Position numbers and translations under genes: made by a program
Shown here: in pieces, positions 1 through 7,256 of the stretch
How positions within the stretch are numbered: position 1 is the first letter of the stretch
Layout of the letters: each line of letters opens with the position of its first letter
The notes under the pieces: generated by a model
The model's database searches: none
Told to the model about the DNA's origin: nothing
What the model saw: only the letters and a program-made list of their open reading frames with translations
Assembly (NCBI GenBank): GCA_910588285.1
Contig: CAJUQB010000063.1
Span: forward strand, 1-27,143
Source of the DNA: an uncultured Lachnospiraceae bacterium
Lineage (GTDB): Bacteria > Bacillota > Clostridia > Lachnospirales > Lachnospiraceae
Direction: 5' to 3'
DNA: 27,143 nucleotides

Positions 1-3
1 TAG

Positions 4-53
4 GCTGCTTTAGCAGCATGTTGAACCTACCGGCTTTAGCCGGTAGTGGTTCA
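4..53 (+). repeat. Paired hairpins resembling an IS200/IS605 right end
   Basis: Two hairpins lie side by side. The first has arms GCTGC/GCAGC around a TTTA loop (4-17). The second has arms CTACCGGC/GCCGGTAG around another TTTA loop (27-46), with outer TGAAC/GTTCA pairing at 22-26 and 49-53. Subterminal hairpins ending in GGTTCA are the kind of structure found at right ends of TnpB-encoding IS200/IS605 elements, where they also form the 3' end of the guide RNA scaffold. If so, the transposon body lies left of the window and the bases after 53 are flanking target DNA. No tnpA or tnpB is visible here, so this rests only on hairpin shape and sequence resemblance. Confidence 0.45.
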
Positions 54-88
54 GTATCTTGCTTCCGAATCGAAATCATATTGCTCCC

Positions 89-580
89 TCAGTAGTAAAA
101 GCCCTCACGGCGAAGCAGCTTCACAAACTCAAAAATCTGTTTCCCCTCAACATCAAATGGGAGAACAAAGGAAAAGCCGATTTCCTTTTCATCGCAGGCA
201 CGGACATTCTCTTTCAATTCCTGCACTGTTTGTCCGCTGTGATAGAAGTCCGCAAGGTAATCCTCCACACCATATGCTTCAAATTCATAACCGGCAAACT
301 TCTCAAATGAATATGCCAGTGCCGTATTTCGTTTCAGCTTTGTAGATACGGATATTTTATCAAACTGAATCTCAATATCGCAAAAGCCTTTTACGCCGAT
401 CACCGGGATGGGATAAAATTTCCGGAACCAATTTCCGTTATCGCCCTTGTGATAATGCCCGCTGTACCAGCCGGATTCCAATTCAAAGAATCTGTGAAAC
501 AGGGCGTGGACGATCTCTGCTTGTCTCAGTTCCAACCGATAATAGGCAGAATTGATTTCATTTAGGAATTGCTTGTCCAT
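89..580 (-). CDS. Hypothetical protein, 163 aa, accessory region
   Basis: I do not recognise a family. The protein is soluble, with no signal peptide or membrane segment, and rich in aromatic and acidic residues. Its N-terminal third is helical in character (MDKQFLNEINSAYYRLELRQ) and the rest looks like a mixed alpha/beta fold. It ends in a short basic-aromatic tail (LLRREGFYY). A GGGAG ribosome site lies about 8 bases before the ATG, and a TATAAT box sits on the same strand at 619-624, so it may be transcribed alone; no good -35 box was found. It lies between IS-like hairpins and a relaxase-like fragment, which suggests cargo of a decayed mobile element. Existence of the gene is well supported; function is unknown. 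Confidence 0.7.
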   Translation of the reverse strand: MDKQFLNEINSAYYRLELRQAEIVHALFHRFFELESGWYSGHYHKGDNGNWFRKFYPIPVIGVKGFCDIEIQFDKISVSTKLKRNTALAYSFEKFAGYEFEAYGVEDYLADFYHSGQTVQELKENVRACDEKEIGFSFVLPFDVEGKQIFEFVKLLRREGFYY

Positions 581-663
581 CCGATCTCCCTCTTCGCAAC
601 TGAATAAAAAACAAAATAATTATAGCACAAAGATATGAACTTTACCACACTTTTCTTTTTGTT

Positions 664-945
664 CGGTATTTGCTGTACCTGCTGTTGCTGTTTCCGGCGC
701 AGAAATTCCCGGACAGACCGTGCTTCCGCTTCCTCATTCAGCAGGTCGGACTTCTCGGATTTCAGTTCTTCTAATTCCTCTGTCAATTCCGCAATGCGCC
801 GGGACAGCTCATGCAGCTTTGGTAGCTGATAGAACGGCGTTTCCTTTTTTGCCGCAAGTGTGAGGGGCGATTTTTGCGCAGCAAAACTAGAAATATCGCT
901 CTGAATCGTTACTATGAGCGGCCCCGGGCCGTGAATAGTACGCAA
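664..945 (-). pseudogene. Coiled-coil fragment, probable relaxase C-terminal remnant
   Basis: The open frame starts only at a TTG, with an in-frame stop just upstream and no clear ribosome site. Its middle part is a strong heptad coiled coil (KLHELSRRIAELTEELEELK, then a Glu/Arg-rich stretch and a Gln run). From memory this resembles the C-terminal coiled coil of MobA/MobL-type mobilisation relaxases of gut Firmicutes. The first 25 or so codons and everything after the Gln run look like non-coding DNA read by chance; the latter overlaps the TATAAT box of the next gene. I read it as a broken remnant of a mobilisable element. A small intact coiled-coil protein is the alternative. Confidence 0.4.
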
Positions 946-1052
946 TTATATCTCAGCTCGTTCTTTTGAAAAAAGTATGGATGGAGGGCAAAAACTATGG
1001 TAAGATAAATGAGGAAGAAAAAGTGCCTGGATTATGAGAGGGGGAAGTCTAT

Positions 1053-1298
1053 ATGGAGACAAGAGTGGCAATCATTGGAATTATTGTGGAGGACAGCGCC
1101 CAGGTAGAACGGTTAAATCAGATCCTGCACGAATACAGCTCGTATATTGTAGGGCGGATGGGCATTCCCTACCGGGAGCGGAACATCAACATTATCAGCG
1201 TAGCGGTAGATGCCCCCCAGGAGAAGACCAGCGCACTGTCCGGCAAGATCGGCGCGCTGCCGGGGATCAGCTGTAAGGCGGTGTATTCTAAGGTATAG
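1053..1298 (+). CDS. TM1266-type iron-only hydrogenase system regulator
   Basis: This 81-residue protein matches the small ACT-like family named after TM1266, described as putative regulators of the [FeFe]-hydrogenase system. Typical features are the opening METRVAIIGIIVED, the central YIVGRMGIPYRERNINIISV, and a short C-terminal half ending in LPGISCKAVYSKV. The length fits the family. A GGGGGAAG ribosome site lies about 7 bases before the ATG. Members usually sit beside hydE, hydF or hydG maturation genes, but none is present here: the gene is followed 8 bases later by an MNT nucleotidyltransferase. The family's biochemical role is not established; the ACT-like fold suggests small-molecule sensing. 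Confidence 0.85.
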   Translation: METRVAIIGIIVEDSAQVERLNQILHEYSSYIVGRMGIPYRERNINIISVAVDAPQEKTSALSGKIGALPGISCKAVYSKV

Positions 1299-1306
1299 GT
1301 GGAATT

Positions 1307-1681
1307 GTGAGAAAATATAATAATTTTGATCTTCATTTTATATTTGAACGAAAGAACGAAGAGATCTGTTTTTTACATGCAGAATATGTGCATCCTCTGA
1401 AGCAGGAGCTGGTACAGGAATTCCAGCAGGATTTCCAAAGGGATAGAAATGTAAAGGCAGCCATTGTATTTGGCAGCGGTGTGGAGTTTCATTGTAACAG
1501 CTACAGTGACCTGGATCTGTGCATTGAGCGGTATGCGACAGACAAGCCCTTTCATTATGAGGCGGCAGGAAATGGGGAGCCGGTGGATCTTTTATACGCA
1601 GACCGGATCGGCGAAAGGCTGCGCAATGAGATCGAAGAAAAGGGAATTGTCGTATACGACAGGGAGGGCATATATGTGTGA
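1307..1681 (+). CDS. MNT-type nucleotidyltransferase (antitoxin-like)
   Basis: A minimal nucleotidyltransferase of 124 residues. The diagnostic GSX10DXD motif is intact: G56-S57, then exactly ten residues to D68-L69-D70, with a probable third metal-binding Asp at D94 (VDLLYADR). Known MntA-type antitoxins use this fold to AMPylate a partner HEPN toxin. The start is a GTG with only a weak ribosome site (AGGTGG, very close). Its stop codon overlaps the start of the following HEPN gene by 8 bases, the usual arrangement of an MNT-HEPN pair and a sign of translational coupling. About 40 residues before the motif are longer than in the smallest MNT proteins. An antitoxin role is inferred from pairing. 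Confidence 0.82.
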   Translation: MRKYNNFDLHFIFERKNEEICFLHAEYVHPLKQELVQEFQQDFQRDRNVKAAIVFGSGVEFHCNSYSDLDLCIERYATDKPFHYEAAGNGEPVDLLYADRIGERLRNEIEEKGIVVYDREGIYV

Positions 1682-2192
1682 TATCAGGCTGTTTCGGCGG
1701 GCATATCTGGAGTACCGTGCAGCAGAGAATCTATTACGAATACCGGAAAACGATGAGGCTTATATGAACACAATAGCATACCATCTGCAGCAGGCGGTGG
1801 AGAAGATGCTGAAAGCATTTCTGGAATGTGCAGGTGTGACGGTTCCAAATACCCATGATATTGACAAGCTGGTACGTATGTCAAAAAATAATGGATCCCG
1901 TGCAAAACTGACCCCATGGTTAGAGGATAAGGCAGATATGTTGACTCGCTGGGAGGTGGATACCCGTTATGATATTGATTATTGCGTGGAAAAGGATAAG
2001 GTCCGGGCTGGCCTCTCGGAGGTAAAGCGACTGCTGGATCAAAATGGGCTGAAGGAGGAATTGCGGGAGGAACTGCGAGAGCCGGGGAAGAAGGAGCTGC
2101 TGGCAGCATTTTTCCCCAACAATTATTGCCCGAAGAGTGATTTTGAATGGAACTGCCTGTATCAGATTTACCGCAGGCAGCTGAAAACATAA
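1674..2192 (+). CDS. HEPN-domain protein, partner of the MNT protein
   Basis: A 172-residue protein with the HEPN core: a helix with YHLQQAVEKMLKAFLECAG (about 36-54) followed by NTHDIDKLV (59-67), and DTRYDIDY (96-103) where many HEPN proteins carry an RY motif. I chose the ATG at 1674 because AGGGAGGG lies 5 bases upstream and it overlaps the MNT gene by 8 bases; the frame is open further upstream but that part lies inside the MNT gene. The RX4-6H motif of ribonuclease-type HEPN toxins is not visible, so this may be a binding or inactive HEPN rather than an RNase. The C-terminal 50 residues are charged and not recognised. Confidence 0.8.
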   Translation: MCDIRLFRRAYLEYRAAENLLRIPENDEAYMNTIAYHLQQAVEKMLKAFLECAGVTVPNTHDIDKLVRMSKNNGSRAKLTPWLEDKADMLTRWEVDTRYDIDYCVEKDKVRAGLSEVKRLLDQNGLKEELREELREPGKKELLAAFFPNNYCPKSDFEWNCLYQIYRRQLKT

Positions 2193-2226
2193 AAAGGGAA
2201 AAGCATGAAGGCTTAGAAAGGACACA

Positions 2227-2660
2227 ATGAACATACATCAGATTACAGACGATTTGGAGAAGCAGAAGATCACCCGGCTTATATTAGAGGCGCTTCCGGA
2301 TTGGTTCGGGATTCCGGAAGCGAGAGAAGCATATATTCAGGAAAGCTGCGGCAAAACATTCCTGTGTGCCTGTGAGGATGACAGGCCGATAGGTTTTTTA
2401 TATTTGAATGAGACGGCCGCGATACAGTGGAATTATATGTCATGGGGGTGCTGGCGCCATTTCACCGCAAGGGGATCGGACGGGCATTGTTTTCTAAGGC
2501 AAAGGAGGCGGCCCTTGAACAGGCGTATTCATTTATCCAGGTAAAAACCGTTCAAATGGGCAGATATGAGCAATACGACAACGCGAATAAATTCTATCTT
2601 TCGCTTGGGTTTCAGGAATTATTGGAAAACAATCTTCATAAAATCTTAAAAACTTTGTGA
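2227..2660 (+). pseudogene. GNAT-family N-acetyltransferase, frameshifted
   Basis: Two overlapping frames together make one GNAT acetyltransferase. The first half (from ATG 2227) gives the N-terminal helices and PIGFLYLNETAA; the second continues with VELYVMGVLAPFHRKGIGRA, which holds the acetyl-CoA-binding R/Q-x-x-G-x-G/A signature (RKGIGRA), then the NKFYLSLGF strand-helix. Adding a single base after about 2421 would restore the reading to ETAADTVELYVMGV, so a one-base deletion is the simplest explanation. The C-terminus (LENNLHKILKTL) also looks shorter than in relatives, as if a further short segment were lost. An AAGGA ribosome site precedes the ATG. A sequencing error at 2421 is the main alternative. 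Confidence 0.75.
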
Positions 2661-2749
2661 GAAAAAATGCAAAATAAAAACCACTCTTTTACTTATAATA
2701 TAATTCAGATGTAAGAGGAATTGATTCTATAGAAAAAGGGTGGTTATTT

Positions 2750-3655
2750 ATGCAAAAAGAACAGCAGTTACAATTTATATCGGTAGATCGTCTTCCAAAG
2801 CGCCAGAGCGAAGAGAACATGCTGCTTCCCAGAACAGCCGTGAATGTACCGATAAGGGCAGGAAGGAGCCGCAGAAAGCAAAAAGGGGCACAGTGCGGCA
2901 TCCTGTTCCTGTGCGCGCTTCTGCTCCTGCTGATCGTCCTGGGGCTCAGCCAGCTGGCGCCGGCGGTATGGAGGCTGTTTGGGAGATCGGAACGGGCGGC
3001 GGAGATCAGCAGGCAGCAGGAGCTTATGGAAGCCGGCGGAGACGCTTATCCCCAGGAGCTGATGAAAATGTTGGAAACCAACGAGGAAACCTTAAGCTTT
3101 GTGGAAGGCTATGGAGAGCGGAGTAAGTGGATCGGAGGGGCCATTGACTTAAGCGGAGAGATTCAGGAGGGCCAGGTGCCCCTGCTGCTGCAGTGGGACA
3201 GGCGCTGGGGCTATGATGCCTTTGGAAGCGGTATGATTGGCTGGGCCGGCTGCGGGCCGGTCTGCATGACCATGGCCTACCTCTACCTTACGGACGATAT
3301 GTCTATGGACCCCCGCAAAATGGCGGAATTTGCCGATCAGAACGGCTATCACAGTGACAGCGGCACCAGCTGGGATTTCTGGACATCGGGAGCAGGACAG
3401 CTGGGGCTGCGTGGAGAGGAGCTTTCCCTGAGCGAGCACACCATCCGGTCAGCGCTGGATGCGGGGGGTGTTGTGGTATGCAGCATGAGCCCTGGGGATT
3501 TTACCACCACTGGCCATTATATCCTGATCCGCGGCTATGACGAGAGGGGATTTTATGTCAATGATCCCAACCGGAGAAGCAACAGCGAAAAGCAGTGGAC
3601 ATATGATACCCTGGAGGGACAGATCAAAAATCTGTGGGGAATCTACCGGGGCTAG
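2750..3655 (+). CDS. Membrane-anchored C39-like cysteine peptidase
   Basis: A 301-residue protein with a basic cytoplasmic segment (1-47), one transmembrane helix (about 48-68), a charged linker, and an extracellular papain-like domain of the peptidase C39_2 type. The likely catalytic Cys is C168 in GWAGCGPVC, with His H256 in TGHYILI and Asp D272 in VNDPN, so the triad appears complete. Such single-pass proteins are predicted to cut peptides or act on the cell wall outside the membrane; there is no attached ABC transporter, so bacteriocin-leader processing is not indicated. The upstream 90 bases are AT-rich with two overlapping TATAAT boxes (2694-2704) but no clear -35. It is convergent with the sensor kinase gene and ends inside an inverted repeat. 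Confidence 0.82.
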   Translation: MQKEQQLQFISVDRLPKRQSEENMLLPRTAVNVPIRAGRSRRKQKGAQCGILFLCALLLLLIVLGLSQLAPAVWRLFGRSERAAEISRQQELMEAGGDAYPQELMKMLETNEETLSFVEGYGERSKWIGGAIDLSGEIQEGQVPLLLQWDRRWGYDAFGSGMIGWAGCGPVCMTMAYLYLTDDMSMDPRKMAEFADQNGYHSDSGTSWDFWTSGAGQLGLRGEELSLSEHTIRSALDAGGVVVCSMSPGDFTTTGHYILIRGYDERGFYVNDPNRRSNSEKQWTYDTLEGQIKNLWGIYRG

Positions 3656-3776
3656 AGCGTGTTTGAATCAAGAAATAGTGCCCCCAGGGGGCAGGAGAAT
3701 CTGATACGGAAAAAAGACAGCGGCAGCTTTTTAATCAAAAAGCTGCCGCTGTGTATTGTATTTGTACGCTCTAGCC
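3650..3776. repeat. Inverted repeat spanning both convergent stop codons
   Basis: GGCTAGAGCG at 3650-3659 is repeated in inverse as CGCTCTAGCC at 3767-3776. Both convergent genes end in GGC-TAG taken from these arms. Between them are a palindrome (TGCCCCC-A-GGGGGCA, 3679-3693) and the terminator hairpin. The left arm continues into AGCGTGTTTG, and 13 bases of it recur in inverse at 23764-23776. This could be a small repeat element that carries a terminator. Confidence 0.55.
3718..3751. terminator. Bidirectional intrinsic terminator
   Basis: Arms of 15 bases (CAGCGGCAGCTTTTT and AAAAAGCTGCCGCTG) flank an AATC loop. The minus strand has a T-rich run right after the stem (TCTTTTTT), fitting termination of the kinase transcript; on the plus side the stem itself ends in A:T pairs and is followed by a weaker T-rich stretch, suitable for the peptidase transcript. 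Confidence 0.85.
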
Positions 3777-6700
3777 TAAGAACTTACGCAGAGTATCAAT
3801 AAAGAGATCCACACTGATGGGTTTGGCCAGATGGGCATTCATGCCGTTTTTCAGTGCAGCCTCCTTATCCTCCTCCATGGCATTGGCCGTCATGGCGATA
3901 ATGGGCAGATTCCGGACATCTGCCCGGGGCAGGCGGCGGATTGTCCGGGTAGCCTCGTAGCCGTTCATGATGGGCATCTGCACATCCATCAGAATCGCGT
4001 CATAGTATCCCTCCTCTGCCTGCTTCATCATCTCCACCGCGTCGGTTCCGTCCGGAGCGGATTCCACCAGAAAGCCTGTTTCACACAGAATGGATTCTGC
4101 GATCTCCCGGTTCAGCTCATTGTCCTCTACCAGCAGGATACGCTTCCCGTTGAAATCAGCCTGTGTCCACTCTGCCACGGTTTCCTTCTTCTCCATGAGA
4201 TTGTTTGCAGCCAGCAGCGCAGTCTTCAGATCCGACATAAACAAAGGCTTGGCACAGAAGGCGGTAATCCCTGCTTCCCGGGCCTCTGTCTCAATATCGG
4301 ACCAGTCGTAAGCAGTCAGGATAATAATAGGCGCCTCCTGCCCCACGGCGCGGCGGATCCTTCTTGCTGTCTCGATTCCGCTCATCTCGGGCATCTGCCA
4401 GTCAAGAATATAGGTATGATAGGAATCCCCTTCATTGTGAGCCTTCTGGGCGCGGTAGGCTGCCTCCCGGCCGGAGGTGGTCCACTCAGAGCGCATACCG
4501 ATCTGGGTAAGCATCCGGCTTACACTGTCGCAGGTGTCGAAGTCATCGTCCACCACCAGCGCCCGCAGCCCTTCCAATTCCTTGATCTGTGCGGCATTCA
4601 GCTCCAGATCCTGCAGCTTCAGACTGAGAGTTACCGTAAATTCACTGCCCTTCCCTTTTTCACTGGCAACAGTAATGGTGCCGCCCATCATGTCGATAAT
4701 ATTTTTGGTGATGGACATGCCCAGGCCGGTTCCCTGGATCCCGCTTCTGGTAGTGCTCTCCTCACGCTCAAAGGGTTCAAAAATATGCTTGACGAATTCC
4801 GCATCCATGCCGATGCCATTATCCTTAATAATGAAGATATAATCGCCGTATCCCCGGCGGAAGGTGGTTTTCTGCTTGATGCGGAAGCTGATGATCCCGC
4901 CGGCAGGGGTGTATTTGACCGCATTGCTCATTAGGTTCACAAACACCTGGCTCAGCTTCAGGGAATCGGCAATCACGTATTCGTTTGTAACATCAAAGGT
5001 GTCAATAAACAATTCCAGCTGCTTCGCCTTAACCTGAGGCTGGATAATATTGACCAGGTTGTGCATCAGCTCTGAAATATTGCATTCCTGCTCCTTGATC
5101 TGTACCTTTCCGCTTTCGATGCGGCTCATGTCGAGAATATCGTTGATCAGGCTCAGCAAATGGTTGCTGGAGGAAAGGACCTTCTGCAGACAGTCCCGCA
5201 CCTGCTCCTGATTGTTGATATGGCTCACCGCAATGGTGGTGAATCCAATGATGGCATTCATCGGGGTGCGGATATCATGAGACATATTGGACAGGAAGGT
5301 AGTCTTGGCATTGTTGGCGTGCTGGGCCTGCATCAGTGCTTCCTGCAGGGCCTGGGTCTGCTGCCGCTGCTGCCGTACCTGCTCGGTGATATCCCTGGTT
5401 ACCACAAGAACCATAATATCCCCGGTGTCGTCATCCTGGGTCATGATAAAGGACTGGCGGACGCAAAGCTGTGCTCCCTGGGAATCGGTGCTCCAATACT
5501 CTGCATTCACCTCTGCCGTTCCGTTCTTGAAGCAGTCCAGCAGATAGTCCAGATTCAACACGGCAGAATAATGCTCCCGGGATTCCGCGTCAATATACTT
5601 TTTGCACCGCTCCATCCATTCGGATGCCTTGCAGGGGGCCTCCAGGCCGAGGGTCTTAAGCATGGAGAACTGCCCGCCGTCAGCCGTAAGGCGCAGGATA
5701 TCCTTTTCCACCAGATCCCGGGTCAGGTTAAATTCGTAGGTACAGATGGAATTGGAGGCAATGGCGATCCGGTACTGCCGTTCCTTGCGGTTGGCAAGGG
5801 CAATCTCGGCCTGGATGCGCAGCTCCCTTTCCTTCAATTCTGTGATATTCTGCCGGATAAACAGGATCTTGGAAGCCTTGCTCTCCCTGCGCTCCAGGCA
5901 GATCACATTCATGTGCTCCCAGTTGACCTGCCCATTCCGCAGCACCTGGTATTCGTAGCGCAGATCCGTGCCGTTGGCTCCCAGCGCCGAGATAACCGCG
6001 TCCCGTTCCAGATGCGCGGCCAGATCTTCCCGCTGCTGCTCATCCACTAAAAAGGAGCACAGGTAGGTGATAAACGCCTTGTAGTCGCCGCTGCGGGCAA
6101 AATCCGGCCGTTCCGGCCCTGTACCGGCCAAATATTGGTAGGTTCCCTCCTCAAAGTCGATCATGGCAAAGCGGGAAAACAGGGTATTGATGCCCCCGAT
6201 CACATAGCCCATTTCCAGATTTTCCTGTGCCAGAAGCTTGCGGGAACGGTTAGCCTCCAGAAGAATGATGACAATATAGAGGAAGAAGGCGCCGATCAGC
6301 ATGACCTCCAGCATAATGCCGGTACGGTTGGCATTGTGGATCATATTCTGGGTTACATTTTTGGGGAATGCCTGCACCAGGACAAAATCGCTGTTTTCCA
6401 GGTGCATGATGCAGATATTGTCCGTTTTGTCATTGGGCTTGCAGATAAAGGTACGCTCGCCTGTATTTTCGAAAACCTCGCTGGCCTCTGCCAGCATGGC
6501 CTCGTCAAGGGCTCCGGAGTTGAAGAGCGCCTCCAGCGGATCCTGGTCAACACTCAGTCCGGCAGAGCTTGCGATAACCATGCCGTCGGTGGTGCACAGA
6601 TATACCTCTGCCGCCTCCCCAAAATAGCTTCTGGACAAAATGTGCTGCAGAAAATTATCGGCTGAGTATACGCCCACAAGCACGCCCATGATCTCCTGCT

Positions 6701-7169
6701 GATAATAAAGAGGGCTGTAGAAGCACACGGTGGGCAAATTAGTCACCCTGGAATTCAGAACGGAAAAAATACCGCTTTCCCCTTTCATTCCATTGATGTA
6801 ATAAGGGCGGTCCTCCACCTGGAAGGTGCTTCCGTCTCCCGTCAGATATTTTCCCTCTCTGTCCACAAAACGGAACGCGTCAAACAGGGAATCCTTTGCC
6901 ATGTCCGTCAGCATCTCAGGAGTGACTGCAGGCTCGTGGAGGCTCTCGCCGAGAAAATATGCATAGGTGTGAATCCGGCTTTCGGCATTCCGGAATTCAT
7001 CCTCAATCCGGTTGACGGTCTGCCGTGCGGAATCGGCTGCATAGATGCGGTTCTGTTCCTCAATGCGCTTGTTGTTTGCAGCAGAATACCAATAAAACAG
7101 CATAATTACAATGAGTAAAAGGGCAAGAATATATCCTGTGCTCCGCAGTGACTTTTGTTTGGGTTTCAT
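3771..7169 (-). CDS. Hybrid sensor histidine kinase with two receiver domains
   Basis: A 1132-residue membrane kinase. A transmembrane helix (about 12-28) is followed by an extracytoplasmic sensor resembling a Cache domain (30-280), a second helix (about 284-304) and two PAS-like regions (about 330-450 and 465-600). Then come HisKA with H631 in SHDIRTPMN, an ATPase domain with N749 (N box), DNGIGMD and GTGLGMS, and two receiver domains with phospho-acceptors D923 (ILDWQMP) and D1062 (LMDVQMP). No HPt or output domain is present, so signal leaves through a separate protein. The ATG at 7169 is chosen because CAGGAGGG lies 8 bases before it and a consensus promoter ends at 7216; the earlier in-frame ATG at 7244 lies within the -35 box. 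The ligand is unknown. Confidence 0.9.
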   Translation of the reverse strand: MKPKQKSLRSTGYILALLLIVIMLFYWYSAANNKRIEEQNRIYAADSARQTVNRIEDEFRNAESRIHTYAYFLGESLHEPAVTPEMLTDMAKDSLFDAFRFVDREGKYLTGDGSTFQVEDRPYYINGMKGESGIFSVLNSRVTNLPTVCFYSPLYYQQEIMGVLVGVYSADNFLQHILSRSYFGEAAEVYLCTTDGMVIASSAGLSVDQDPLEALFNSGALDEAMLAEASEVFENTGERTFICKPNDKTDNICIMHLENSDFVLVQAFPKNVTQNMIHNANRTGIMLEVMLIGAFFLYIVIILLEANRSRKLLAQENLEMGYVIGGINTLFSRFAMIDFEEGTYQYLAGTGPERPDFARSGDYKAFITYLCSFLVDEQQREDLAAHLERDAVISALGANGTDLRYEYQVLRNGQVNWEHMNVICLERRESKASKILFIRQNITELKERELRIQAEIALANRKERQYRIAIASNSICTYEFNLTRDLVEKDILRLTADGGQFSMLKTLGLEAPCKASEWMERCKKYIDAESREHYSAVLNLDYLLDCFKNGTAEVNAEYWSTDSQGAQLCVRQSFIMTQDDDTGDIMVLVVTRDITEQVRQQRQQTQALQEALMQAQHANNAKTTFLSNMSHDIRTPMNAIIGFTTIAVSHINNQEQVRDCLQKVLSSSNHLLSLINDILDMSRIESGKVQIKEQECNISELMHNLVNIIQPQVKAKQLELFIDTFDVTNEYVIADSLKLSQVFVNLMSNAVKYTPAGGIISFRIKQKTTFRRGYGDYIFIIKDNGIGMDAEFVKHIFEPFEREESTTRSGIQGTGLGMSITKNIIDMMGGTITVASEKGKGSEFTVTLSLKLQDLELNAAQIKELEGLRALVVDDDFDTCDSVSRMLTQIGMRSEWTTSGREAAYRAQKAHNEGDSYHTYILDWQMPEMSGIETARRIRRAVGQEAPIIILTAYDWSDIETEAREAGITAFCAKPLFMSDLKTALLAANNLMEKKETVAEWTQADFNGKRILLVEDNELNREIAESILCETGFLVESAPDGTDAVEMMKQAEEGYYDAILMDVQMPIMNGYEATRTIRRLPRADVRNLPIIAMTANAMEEDKEAALKNGMNAHLAKPISVDLFIDTLRKFLG

Positions 7170-7215
7170 GATGTAGCCCTCCTGATTATCAGTCTGATTG
7201 CTTAAATCTACCCTC

Positions 7216-7244
7216 ATTATAGGGGGAAGCATAGGGAATGTCAA
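7216..7244 (-). promoter_or_regulatory. Consensus sigma-A promoter of the sensor kinase
   Basis: On the minus strand TTGACA (7244-7239) and TATAAT (7221-7216) are separated by exactly 17 bases, a perfect match to the housekeeping consensus. Transcription would start near 7209, giving a leader of about 40 bases before the kinase ATG. The kinase is therefore not dependent on read-through from the DUF1846 gene. Confidence 0.85.
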
Positions 7245-7256
7245 GAAACTTACAGC

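Noticed and set aside
1464..1673. Longer N-terminus for the HEPN protein
   Set aside because: This part overlaps the MNT gene in another frame; a strong ribosome site serves the ATG at 1674.
3831..6050. Long open frames on the plus strand opposite the sensor kinase
   Set aside because: They lack ribosome sites and recognisable domains, and lie fully opposite a gene with clear kinase and receiver motifs.
7170..7244. Earlier start for the sensor kinase
   Set aside because: The ATG lies in the -35 box of a perfect promoter; the ATG at 7169 has AGGAGG at good spacing.
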